Below are positions 51,601 to 59,393 of a DNA stretch of 64,000 nt, piece after piece (position 1 is the first letter of the stretch; every line of letters starts with the position of its first letter). The translations under genes and the position numbers were made by a program. The notes under the pieces were generated by a model that saw only the letters and a program-made list of their open reading frames with translations, was not told the DNA's origin and did no database searches. This DNA is from Pyropia haitanensis (taxonomy: Eukaryota; Rhodophyta; Bangiophyceae; Bangiales; Bangiaceae): assembly GCA_008729055.1 (NCBI GenBank), contig SDUX01000015.1:60026-124025 (forward strand). The letters run 5' to 3'.

Positions 51601-52615
51601 CACACGGGTGGCCCCACTCAAGGACACCACTGCCTTCGACGTCTTGAGCGAGTTGCTCGACGTCTGGATAGCCAGTTATGGTATCCCGGACTCTGTCCTT
51701 TCGGACAACGGACCGCAGTTCGCGTCCGTCCTATACCAGGGAGTCCTGAAGATGCTCGGGGTGGAAACAAACTACGCCACCCCGTACCACCCCCAGACTA
51801 ATGGGCAGGTGGAGCGCTTCAATAAGACACTAGTGCGCCAGTTGCGTCACTATGTGCACGACCATGTAGTCACATGGGCGCGCTACGCGTCACTACTTGT
51901 GACAGCGTACAACTCCCAAGTGCACAGTAGCACGGGAGAGGCACCGTTTGCCTTTGTATGTCCACGGCGACTCAAGCCAGTGGCCATTGAACGCCTCACC
52001 CAGACTGAGGGTGACCCGTCGACCCAAACTCCGGGTCAAGCTAAGGCTGCCCTCCTCCATAAGTTGGAAGAGATGATGCCTCTTGTCCAGAAGACCATGG
52101 ACAAGGCGCAGGCGAGATACAAAAAGAATTTCGACACCCGAGTTAGGAGTCGACGCACCCCTCTCCGAGTTGGAGAATGGGTGCACGTAAATGCCCACGA
52201 CAAACCGGGCGGGAAATTGGTCTTCAAAACTCAGGGACCATATCAAATATTGAAAACGGATGGGCGCAGATTAACCATCGAAAGTGACGATGGTATCCGC
52301 ACAATTAATGGGAATTACGCGACTCGCGCCCCCGAACCACCCGAAGGAGACCCAGCTTGGGCTCGGGCACTTACGGCATGGCAAGTCCCAGCCTTGCCGT
52401 CAACTTCCAATAAACCAATGGAAGCCGTGTTCGACAAGTTTGTCGGACATGGGTATGATGAATCGGGGCGACTCATGCTCCGTGTCAGATGGTTTGGGTA
52501 TGGGTCGAACTCCGACACCTGGGAGTATGTAGAGGACCTTCCAACTGAGAAAGTCCGGCGGTATTGCCAAGCTGCAAAGATACCCATGCGACGTCGCCCA
52601 ACACAGGCGACGTAG
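48650..52615 (+). CDS. pol: Pol polyprotein: protease-RT-RNase H-integrase-chromodomain
   Basis: The 1,321-residue frame is intact. Protease active site VIVDTGSPVSLI is near residue 76. RT carries FCIDYRKLNE, LPFGLCNAPATFQ and the catalytic VYLDDIIVF near 517. RNase H starts at IIDVDASYDQLG. Integrase has the HHCC zinc module (GAHPGSTK ... CATCAQN, about 890-930), the catalytic residues in AVDLLG, LSDNGPQF and NGQVERFN (about 958, 1018, 1055), and a GPY-type module (KTQGPYQI). A chromodomain closes the protein (about 1257-1312; LRVRWFGYGSNSDTWEYVE), which in chromoviruses targets integration to chromatin marks. Pol is in the -1 frame relative to gag and probably made by frameshifting. Confidence 0.97.
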   Translation: MTPQTSAAGQGELHPTPTQGRVKLLQRPRGVRPQGKAPSQRYDPSRIVSVLVGSNYQVAARLWLYDGYEFASRVIVDTGSPVSLIRQELLPEGVEVSQVDRSTWRMFDVNGGLLPIVGSIALSVCIGSYQTEVTFGVVPRMSVPVLLGTDYVDTHVPEVRGPEGFIRMLNGETVPILRKGATVSPKTPKARESPRKTDGSTESVHVLKGVCIPPRSRTYVQVRTSFQGNGFVFPLDKTYEKHQVQVAPGPMTCGTDQTWVVEVLNVSKTPRRIPRGMKIASISTHEGNVTAVTQQQWKAMEEKTPFPPDPKPSADSPTVHRENVPKCLHDRLDKLIQKHHKLWNGDLGLIKATEHRIVLKPGVKPVRLNPYRMGPASRELTRKQVQRMKDLGVIEPSSGEWASPIVLVPKPDGTMRFCIDYRKLNERTVKDSYPLPRIDDCLDSLGEAKFFSTLDCNAGYWQIPIRKEDRPLTAFTCHCGVYQCVRLPFGLCNAPATFQRAIDMILAGVKWQYALVYLDDIIVFSGTAEEHLSHLDNLFTLLSRAGVTLKPAKCHLFSNEVAYLGHVVRPGSISVNEKNLVALRRASYPLTQTQLRSFLGMCNVYRRFTANFAKVSAPLNRLVSPKRSKRLDPPTQEEREAFERLKELLCNPPVLAIPRLGGHYIIDVDASYDQLGCCLLQQQTTGEYLPVGYYSKSLSPAQKNYTVTELEGLGVVWAVTMLRPYIEGGRFLVRCDHRALKWILTTTACSNNRLNRWRLRLAEFDFDVEYKSGQKHAVAHAMSRTPTDGYDSVPIPEEIPHVEVTTRSGSVLDPRRPEMACLLPLPKDKLVQAQESDKLCQQLKKELDSPEPTRFFFSEDGILCRRGHTQGEQQVVVPESLWKDILQREHSSPLGAHPGSTKLYQTLRKKYYWPSLVADVYGHVASCATCAQNRLMEARETSTMRLFPATEPFAAIAVDLLGPLPRTPEGYEYLLVMCDRFTKLTRVAPLKDTTAFDVLSELLDVWIASYGIPDSVLSDNGPQFASVLYQGVLKMLGVETNYATPYHPQTNGQVERFNKTLVRQLRHYVHDHVVTWARYASLLVTAYNSQVHSSTGEAPFAFVCPRRLKPVAIERLTQTEGDPSTQTPGQAKAALLHKLEEMMPLVQKTMDKAQARYKKNFDTRVRSRRTPLRVGEWVHVNAHDKPGGKLVFKTQGPYQILKTDGRRLTIESDDGIRTINGNYATRAPEPPEGDPAWARALTAWQVPALPSTSNKPMEAVFDKFVGHGYDESGRLMLRVRWFGYGSNSDTWEYVEDLPTEKVRRYCQAAKIPMRRRPTQAT

Positions 52616-52822
52616 CTTTCCGCACCCCCTACCCCAAGCTCGGGGAGGGGGAAGACCTCTGAGAAGACAAGGGGAAAAGTATAAGCAACAACTTTGCTGT
52701 ACGCAAGACTACCCTCTCTGCCCCTAGAGTAAAAGGGGCAGCACTAGATGTTCTAGGATACAGGGCCGACTATAACCCTGTCGTCCCTCGGTGGTATACA
52801 CTACAGGCCTACTAGGGGATGG
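52616..52822. other. Spacer between pol and the antisense coding region
   Basis: 207 bp with G/C runs (GGGGAGGGGGAAG-like) and no motif; it would be the 3' end of the antisense transcript. Confidence 0.4.
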
Positions 52823-53464
52823 TCACTGACTCATGTGACCACTCCCGCCCCCACGGGGAGGTCCCGACCATGAACCTCCATGGTCGTAAGAGGGGTAAGG
52901 GGGCGAGAAGACACGATCCCCCGGAAAAGGAGGGGGCGGGCGACTCCCCGACTCCTCTGGCTCATAAGTCGCCGGGCCGGAGGAACTCCCTCCGTGCCGC
53001 ACCATATGCTGCTGGGTCGTCAGCAGCCGCTGGACGAACTCATGTCCAACGGCGAGGCGAGTCACCTCCGCCGCCAAAGCTTGGCGAGCCTGCGACGAGT
53101 TGTCGGGCTGCGCCAGGAACCCGCTGACGCGGCGGGTGACCCAAGCCAACGTGTCGAGGGAGGCCACGAGTGAGGCCTCCAACGTGGTGTCGTACATGAG
53201 AGCCCCCAAGTTGGGGAGCATCCCCGCGACACCACGTGCTAGGGGCCGTGGGACCCGAGTCCGGCCCCAAACGGCCGCCACCTCCGACTCAGGGAATGGC
53301 TCAATAAACTCGAAGGGGACCACGACTCCGGGTCCCTGCGGAGGGGAGGCCGCCGAAGTTCGACGACCACTCCCCGACCCCTGGGCGTTACCCCGAGTGC
53401 GGGCAACCCCCTTGGGGGGAGGGCGACGACTGGTCACCCCCGCCGCAACCTGCCCCGACAGGGG
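52823..53464 (-). CDS. Antisense ORF carried by the gypsy element, distal part
   Basis: Coding character continues here from the 53434-54732 antisense ORF in another frame; the switch coincides with an 8-nt G run (53461-53468). It encodes a mixed segment with a helical heart (TLEASLVASLDTLAWVTRRV, QARQALAAEVTRLAVGHEF) and a Pro/Gly/Ser-rich tail. The frame upstream to 53647 is open but overlaps the first ORF. No domain recognised. Confidence 0.5.
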   Translation of the reverse strand, partial: PLSGQVAAGVTSRRPPPKGVARTRGNAQGSGSGRRTSAASPPQGPGVVVPFEFIEPFPESEVAAVWGRTRVPRPLARGVAGMLPNLGALMYDTTLEASLVASLDTLAWVTRRVSGFLAQPDNSSQARQALAAEVTRLAVGHEFVQRLLTTQQHMVRHGGSSSGPATYEPEESGSRPPPPFPGDRVFSPPYPSYDHGGSWSGPPRGGGSGHMSQ

Positions 53465-54732
53465 GGGGAGGATGACGGATGAACTCCATCCGCGTAGGGG
53501 AGAGTAGCATCCCCCAACCCCTCTCGGAGCAGGAGGGCGCCCTGCACCAGAGTTCGGGTGCAGTAGACGAACCCCCGAGTCGGGGAGGACTCCGCCCCCG
53601 GCTTGATCCGCTTGTTCCGACTCAGGAACGGCGTAAGGTTCTCCCAATTAAGTTGATTGTGGAGATAGCACATCGCCCGCAGGACCGACTCGGCCTGGGG
53701 CGCGGCATCCATACAGAGCCATGGAAGCCCAAGGACCGAGATGGCCTCCACCAAACTCGGTGAGAGGTGCCAAAGGTAACCCCGATGGGCAACATCGGAG
53801 TACCAACCTCGGGCCACCTCGACCACCCAGTGCGTGGCGAGGATAGCGAAGGCACGGTGACCCCCGGCGCCGCTAGGAAAGGTGCCAAAGTAGGCCACCA
53901 ACAGGGGAACCCGAGCTGGGAACCCGCATGGAACTTCCATGCTCTCCCACCAGTCGGGGAGACGGGGATAAAAGTTGTCCCGCTCCTCCGCGGGGACGAG
54001 GGGAAACTCCACCCTTGACGAGTGGACGAGAAAGTCCGTCTTCGTCCGGTGACGGTGTTCGTCACGCACCACGCCGTGGTACGCGTGGGCATCTGCCCCG
54101 CCCACAAAAGGGCGAGGCAGGAAACACCACTCGGGCAAAACCGTCATGGTGGTGTCGTCAAACTCCAGCTCGCCCGGAGCCTGGGCGAGGGAGTGCGCCA
54201 ACGCGGACACTTCGTTGGCGTCTGCCGCGTGGAGCAACGCCGGCAGATCACACATAACCCCCGCAGGGAGAGCCACCTGGCGGGGGAAGCGACGAGTCCG
54301 TCGCTGCCAGACGTCGTCCCGGCGAGCCGCGGGGACCCTACGGTAAACCTCTTTCAGGTGACCGTCGGGAAACTCCCCGATGGTCATCGGTACCTGCCAG
54401 AGTTGGGGCAGGACCGGACCTCGCGGACGAGGCGGCAGGAGTAAAGCCGGCCCCGCCCGACGAGGGATGGGGATGTCCTCGTCCCCCTCCTCCGGATCAG
54501 GAATAGTGTCCCCAACCCGGGCGCCTGACCCCGGCGCCACGGGAGGTACGACGTCAACGGGGGCAGCCGACGCCGATGCAGACCCCACTCCGGCCGGTGA
54601 TGGACGGGTTGTGTCCATGGCCGACCCCCGGCTGAGCGACTCCTCAGTCCCGAGGAGTTCGTCCCCCGATCGGAGGCGCTCCGAGCGGGAGGTGGAGGAA
54701 AGGGGCGGCCCCTGTGGGGTCGCACCCGTCAT
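53434..54732 (-). CDS. Antisense ORF carried by the gypsy element, main part
   Basis: An ATG at 54732 on the strand opposite gag-pol opens 432 codons. The first ~110 residues are acidic/Pro/Ser-rich; then comes a clearly folded region with many Trp, Tyr and His residues (TMTVLPEWCFLPRPFVGG, LPDWWESMEVPCGFP, YSDVAHRGYLWHLSPSLVEA). Conserved-looking, non-repetitive composition over 300 residues argues for a selected protein. Some plant gypsy elements carry additional ORFs, sense or antisense, between pol and the 3' LTR; this one has no family I recognise. A TATA box on the same strand (55614-55619) lies upstream of a 51-bp repeat array. Confidence 0.65.
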   Translation of the reverse strand: MTGATPQGPPLSSTSRSERLRSGDELLGTEESLSRGSAMDTTRPSPAGVGSASASAAPVDVVPPVAPGSGARVGDTIPDPEEGDEDIPIPRRAGPALLLPPRPRGPVLPQLWQVPMTIGEFPDGHLKEVYRRVPAARRDDVWQRRTRRFPRQVALPAGVMCDLPALLHAADANEVSALAHSLAQAPGELEFDDTTMTVLPEWCFLPRPFVGGADAHAYHGVVRDEHRHRTKTDFLVHSSRVEFPLVPAEERDNFYPRLPDWWESMEVPCGFPARVPLLVAYFGTFPSGAGGHRAFAILATHWVVEVARGWYSDVAHRGYLWHLSPSLVEAISVLGLPWLCMDAAPQAESVLRAMCYLHNQLNWENLTPFLSRNKRIKPGAESSPTRGFVYCTRTLVQGALLLREGLGDATLPYADGVHPSSSPPCRGRLRRG

Positions 54733-54901
54733 GCTGACCGCCACCGGCAACACCCCCAAGAGGGCTACGGGGTAGGTTGACCGGACGGGAAGAGGGATGA
54801 CTCCTCCCTCACCCCCGTCACCACCTCGGCCGACTTGGCGAGGGCGAGCACGACGGGGAGTGGAGCGACCCCGTCCACAACCCGTCACCGTCAACACCCC
54901 C

Positions 54902-55330
54902 CACGGCCGCCGGCCGCCCGACACACGGGAGGGAGGAGGAAAACACACCCCCCACGGCCGCCGACCGCCCGACACACGGGAGGGAGGAAGACGACACACC
55001 ACCACGGCCGCCGACCGCCCGACCCACGGGGAGGACGACGACGACAACACCACCACGGCCGCCGACCGCCCGACACACGGGAGGGAGGAGTAAGACACAC
55101 CCCCCACGGCCGCCGACCGCCCGACCCACGGGGAGGGAAGACGAAGGCACACCACCACGGCCGCCGACCGCCCGACACACGGGAGAGAGGAAGACGACAC
55201 ACCACCACGGCCGCCGACCGCCCGACCCACGGGGAGGACGACGACGACAACACCACCACGGACGCCGAGCGCCCGACCCACGGGGAGGACGACGACGACA
55301 ACACCACCACGGCCGCCGACGGGCGCCCGA
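54902..55330. repeat. 51-bp tandem repeat, about nine units
   Basis: Units containing CACGGCCGCCGACCGCCC start at 54902, 54951, 55002, 55053, 55105, 55155, 55205, 55256 and 55306. The period is close to 17 codons, so both strands stay open through it. It lies in the leader of the antisense ORF, inside the gypsy element. Confidence 0.9.
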
Positions 55331-56087
55331 CACAAGGGGGAAGAAGAACCGGACGGGGCGGGCCACGCCCCGGCCACCACCACACGCCCCGACCACCGCC
55401 ACCCGCCCGCCCAAGTGGAGTAGGTGAGGGAGGGGGGGGGGGAGGGCAAAAGTTGTCCCAACCCCCACAAAAGAAAGGGGAGGAGACAACCCCGACCACC
55501 GCAAGCGCGGGGAGGACACACACCCCGACAACCAACACGACCCCGACCCAAGGGGTGCGCTCGGGATGTGCCCGAGACGCGAAGGGAGGAATAGCAACTC
55601 GCCACTCTCCCCTATATACCCCTCCTGCGTGTTCTCGAACACCCCCGAGAACAACAGAAACAGGAGGGGTGCCCGATCGGACCGTGCGGACGGGTGAGGG
55701 GGGGGTAAGGGGGCGCGTCGCGGCAACCGCCACCAACACCCCCCCCCCCCCCGTACATTACCGAACGGGGGTGCCACGCCAACACCCCCCACCCCCGATT
55801 GGGGGCGGCCACGGGGGGGGGGAGGGGACGTAAACACCACGGCCACACACCCCCCCCCCCGCACGGCCCGCGCGACACGCGTGTGTGGGCGCGGCGTCCC
55901 CCGGCCCCTACGTGTCCCTCACGACACTGGGCCAGATCTTTTCGTCCGCCCAATGGGGTGCGGACATCGCGAGATTGTGGGCCACGTATCCTTGGCCCAC
56001 CCCCCTTGGGGAGATGCAATCTCGCCACCCCCCGGGAGATCTGCAAGTGGCAGATGATTGGACGTCCGCCGGGACGGCTGGACTGTT
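55331..56087. other. 3' internal region of the gypsy element with antisense promoter
   Basis: GC-rich sequence with G and C runs. A 7-bp inverted repeat (GTTCTCG/CGAGAAC) occurs near 55632-55655, just upstream of the minus-strand TATA box. No sense-strand gene is supported. Confidence 0.4.
55614..55619 (-). promoter_or_regulatory. TATA box for antisense transcription
   Basis: GGGTATATAGG on the minus strand stands out in otherwise GC-rich DNA and lies ~880 bp upstream of the antisense ATG, with the 51-bp repeats in between as leader. Confidence 0.5.
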
Positions 56088-56100
56088 AAGGAGGGGGAAA
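56088..56100 (+). promoter_or_regulatory. Polypurine tract
   Basis: AAGGAGGGGGAAA directly abuts the 3' LTR and would prime plus-strand DNA synthesis. Confidence 0.9.
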
Positions 56101-56621
56101 TGTGACAAACCCCGAATCTGGGTTCGAATATTCGGAGCAAGTGGCTCAGAATTGAGATTGGATTTCACCCGACCCATGAGTGAAATATTCCGATTTCTGC
56201 TCGAAATTCCGACTGGGATTTTCGGCACCCCATTTGCAGAGTATTGCAGTGGTTCGTATCTTGGGGATATTTGCGCGGGAGCCAGACGGATTTCTACGCT
56301 TGCTTACTTTGATTGTGGAGCCTTTTTATTGGGTGGTCTGAGTGTTCATTTTTTGCGTGTTTTGCGAGGGGTGTGCGCGCGCATGCGTGCACACGAGGGT
56401 TTATATGCGCGGGACAGCAAGGCGGGGAGGGCCCCCCTTGGCTGCCAAGTAAACTCCGTCTGGCTCCGACACATCTTGTTCGTGCCTTGGCGAGTCGGCC
56501 ACTTGTCACACGCAAGTCACGTGTTGGTGTTGCACGGGTTGCTTCCGGTGTTCCAAGTTGGGACCCGAGCGTGCGTGTTCCGCCCCCACAAGTTGTGGGT
56601 CGGCGTAGCCGTACTGCTACA
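56101..56621 (+). repeat. 3' LTR, 521 bp
   Basis: Begins TGTGACAAACCCC right after the polypurine tract and ends GTACTGCTACA; same length as the 5' LTR, with four substitutions seen by eye and no indel. Confidence 0.95.
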
Positions 56622-57116
56622 CATCGGGCGCTCAAGGTCTGGGACGAGGCGCTCAAGGGGTCGGGGACCCTGAACTGTGATCCCCGCCCGAGCATGGTCG
56701 CTCTGGAGCCGCCTTTCTTGACTCGGAAGTACTCCATGTTGTCGCCGGCACGGGAAGAAGGCGAGCGGCGCGGGCGCCAGCGGAACTTCATCGTGAGCTG
56801 CAACCATCAAAAGTTCTGGAAGCCGGACAATGCGAACCGGGCGGCGTACTACTCCAAGGTCATCCTGCAGCAGCAGGAAGTCGAGATCTCGATCGGGTTT
56901 GTTCCGTCCAGCATCCCCTTCACCTGGTACTTCCTGGACGCCTTGACTCAGGCGTCGATCAAGAGCTTCTTCCACTCCATCCCGTACATGATGTACACTT
57001 CCGAAATGACGGTCTTGACGGTCAACCACTGGCTCCACGAAGTCTTGGTGTCCAACCGGCTCTGGCTTCTCCCCGACCTCCTGATGGTCTGTGTGGCAGT
57101 ATTGACCCCCAGGTAG
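56622..57116 (+). pseudogene. 3' fragment of the unknown ORF split by the gypsy insertion
   Basis: The frame is in phase with the 45722-46047 fragment across the target duplication. It encodes a mixed, folded-looking protein (RNFIVSCNHQKFWKPDN, PSSIPFTWYFLDALTQ, IPYMMYTSEMTVL) ending in a hydrophobic helix (LWLLPDLLMVCVAV) and a TAG at 57114-57116. No family recognised. The intact reading frame on both sides shows the target was coding or recently so. Confidence 0.65.
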
Positions 57117-57275
57117 GGGGGCAACACGTGCCATGCACGGGGCGGCAGGCCACTAGCCTGATCCGTTCCTCCCCCTGCATTTGGGTCCATATTCCCTAAG
57201 TTTGGGATAGTTAGCTTAGTAGTAAATCCAACGTGGATTTGAGGGTTTACTGCATTTTACCGTCTTGAATTTTCG

Positions 57276-57562
57276 TGTGGCCCGGTGGGCAGGTGCTGGG
57301 GTGGGAGATTCTGAGTGGCGAGATTCTGAGGGGACCCTGGGGGGATAAGGGGACGGACAGCGGGGCTTGGCCCTGCGTCCCCGTCCCGACCAAGAAACTG
57401 TTGGACCACACACCATCTTCTTGTTTGTCAGTGGGGGGATTGCCCCACAACAGGGATAGAGTGTGTGCGACTTGCACTTCTTCCAGTTCCCACCGACACG
57501 GGAGGCAGCCCTTGTACACCGCCCCAACTTCGGTGCCGTGTGTGCGAGGGGTTTTTGCCACA
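57276..57562 (+). repeat. Probable 5' LTR of a third LTR retrotransposon, 287 bp
   Basis: Ends form a 6-bp inverted repeat (TGTGGC ... GCCACA) and a primer-binding-site-like sequence follows two bases later. A partner LTR is not in the window, so boundaries rest on these signals only. Confidence 0.5.
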
Positions 57563-57564
57563 TT

Positions 57565-57580
57565 TGGTGGAGCAGCAGGG
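57565..57580 (+). promoter_or_regulatory. Primer-binding-site-like sequence of the third element
   Basis: TGGTGGAGCAGCAGGG lies two bases after the putative LTR end, the same offset and nearly the same sequence as at 46571. Confidence 0.55.
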
Positions 57581-57680
57581 GACAGAGGTAAACTTTACCT
57601 CCGAGTGCACCCGGGTGTAGGGGGCCCTCTGCCTCAGAGGAACGGTGGACTTGGACCGTGTCATACGGATCGTTAGCCAA

Positions 57681-57911
57681 CATGGCTAGCTCGGACCCCC
57701 CGTCGTCCGGGGAGTACACGGGTGACGCACGTACTTCAGTGCCTTTGAATACTGGTGAGACACAGGTGGGTTTACCTGGGGTCGCAGAGGGACTAGAGGT
57801 CCCTCAAGCCAGCAGGACTGGGAGTGCGGGCGGGCAACAGTGTGAGGCACCACCAACACACGGGCAGCCCTCAACGTACTGGCGCCGGTGTCAGCAACCC
57901 GTGCACCAATG
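57681..57911 (+). CDS. 5' fragment of a Gag-like ORF of the third element
   Basis: The ATG at 57681 follows the LTR and primer site and opens 76 codons of Ser/Gly/Pro-rich disordered sequence, as at the start of the gag in the complete gypsy element. The frame stops at 57909-57911, and the rest of the element is missing; minus-strand gypsy sequence begins soon after. Confidence 0.4.
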
Positions 57912-58321
57912 AGGATGCCGGGCGCGGGGAAGGTGACGGGTGGGATGACGGTGATGGGGGTGGGGAAGAGGATGGGCGTGACGTCGGTGAGGGTCGAGGG
58001 GGTCGAAGGTAAAGGAGGTCTTTGTGTCTCTGTCTGTCGTTCTTCCCCCGAGGTCTCTCCCGGTGGCGCCCACACTCACGCATTATATACCCCCAGGGGG
58101 GCACCCAGGGTGCCCCAAAGCATGCAATTGCCCGTCGTGCCGGTGGACGGCACCAAAGCTCTCAAAACAAAGCATGGGCTCTCAGAACAAAGCAAGGGTG
58201 GGCGTGTGCGCCCCAAGGCGCCCCACCAGAAAGCCCCAAACGGGGGGGGGACGGTGTGCGGCGCTCGTAGCGCCGCGCGGCTGGCCCCACGCGCCATTCG
58301 ACCCGAAAAGCCTCAGAGGCG
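57912..58321. other. Promoter-like sequence on the minus strand, possibly part of the LTR
   Basis: A minus-strand TATATAATG box occurs at 58083-58091. A 12-bp inverted repeat (ATTCGACCCGAA at 58289-58300, its complement at 58338-58349) spans the LTR boundary proposed at 58322, so the LTR of the second gypsy element may extend left to here. No gene is supported. Confidence 0.4.
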
Positions 58322-58701
58322 TGTAAGCAGACGCCAGTCTTCGGGTCGAATATCTCCCGTGGGTCAGCAAGTCTTGTCGCTCCCATTGGTCCACGGGGAG
58401 ATTGTTCCGGCTTGCTGACGCGTCAGAGATGTGGCTCGTCTTTTGGTCCGTTAGTCCGTTGATCCGTTGGAGACTGTACCCGTCGGCAGATGAGTCAGGG
58501 TAGTGTCGGTTAGCCAATCCGCGGCTCCCGTGCTGACCGTCCGTTAGTAGTAGATTATCGGACGGACACCGCGGCATGCCCCAGATTACTTTGGAGTTGA
58601 TGCGTCTTGGAAGGAGTTGGCTGAGAAGGACAGGGAAGGAGAGGCCCCAGTCCTTATCCCCTAGGCTCCAGTCTTGGGGATTTAAGGGGCATATCCTTAC
58701 A
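58322..58701 (-). repeat. 3' LTR of the second gypsy element (right end firm, left end uncertain)
   Basis: The right boundary is firm: on the minus strand a purine tract (AAGGGGGGGGAGG) abuts TGTAAGGATATG. A left boundary at 58322 gives TGTAAG ... CTTACA ends, but the TATA box and inverted repeat further left suggest a longer LTR. Confidence 0.5.
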
Positions 58702-58712
58702 CCTCCCCCCCC

Positions 58713-58997
58713 TTAGGACGCGCGGCGCAGGAAAGCGTCCAACACCTCAGGTGCGTTCGCAAGGTCTTGCTTGGTCAGCCAGGAGTTCTCGCTGACGTCA
58801 CAGCCTTTCCACTTAACCAGGTACTGTAGTCGTCCACGGCGCTTTCGTGACCTTATGATGGAGTCGACTTCGTACTCGACAGAACCGTCCGGAAATGCCA
58901 CCGGGGGCGGAACGGGAGGAAGTCGGCCATAAGGATCAGCGCGGTACGGCTTCAGCAAGCTCGCATGAAAGGCGTTGTGAACCTTGCGATCGAGCAC
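58713..58997 (-). CDS. pol: Chromodomain region of the second gypsy pol
   Basis: 94 codons ending at 58713, 12 bases from the LTR. VHNAFHASLLKPY is the usual link after integrase, and EYEVDSIIRSRKRRGRLQYL with VKWKGCDVSENSWL is a clear chromodomain with its aromatic cage positions. It is in the same frame as the main pol ORF but separated from it by broken sequence. Confidence 0.85.
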   Translation of the reverse strand: MLDRKVHNAFHASLLKPYRADPYGRLPPVPPPVAFPDGSVEYEVDSIIRSRKRRGRLQYLVKWKGCDVSENSWLTKQDLANAPEVLDAFLRRAS

Positions 58998-59393
58998 CGC
59001 TTGGGGAAGATCCAGGCGGAACGTCAGTGACGCGGTACGGTCCTGAGTACTTGGGCATCAGCTTGCGAGCGCCTTGGAAAGCATCTGGCATAAGGTGTTT
59101 GGTACTTAGTAGCACCGATCGTCCACGGCGATCTTGCAAGGTCGGCGATGGCGATTTGCGTACGCCGAGCGCGCCTCATTTGCACTCTTGATGGCTGAGA
59201 TGGCAGTCTCTTGAGCATGTTGGAGACCGCTTAGCCAGTCAGACACTGCAGGCATGCTTGACTCTGAGTTTTCAAGGATGTCCATTGGTACCGTCTTAGG
59301 TTCGAATCCGTAGTTCAGGAAGAAAGGGGAGTACGTTGTAACAGCATTTGGCGACCGGTTGTAGGCTACTTCGGCAGCAACCAGAAAGAGGTC
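58998..59393 (-). pseudogene. pol: Broken integrase C-terminus of the second gypsy pol
   Basis: After the stop at 59394-59396 the pol frame continues in phase with integrase-like sequence (VAAEVAYNRSP), then shifts; the GPY module (KYSGPYRV) is in another frame within 58936-59139. One nonsense codon and at least two frame changes mark this copy as inactive. Confidence 0.7.

Larger units (their letters stand above)
46048..56621 (+). mobile_element. Complete Ty3/gypsy chromovirus with antisense ORF, 10.6 kb
   Basis: Two 521-bp LTRs with TG...CA ends flank a primer-binding site, gag, pol (protease-RT-RNase H-integrase-chromodomain), a 3.5-kb 3' region with an antisense ORF and a polypurine tract. 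A CATCG target duplication brackets it. By eye the LTRs differ at only four positions, so the insertion is recent. The domain order and C-terminal chromodomain place it in the chromovirus branch of Ty3/gypsy. Gag carries one frame break, so this copy may be non-autonomous despite intact pol. Confidence 0.95.

Noticed and set aside
54835..55833. 332-codon plus-strand ORF through the 51-bp repeats
   Set aside because: It is the sense reading of the repeat array and surrounding GC-rich DNA; the folded-looking protein is on the opposite strand.
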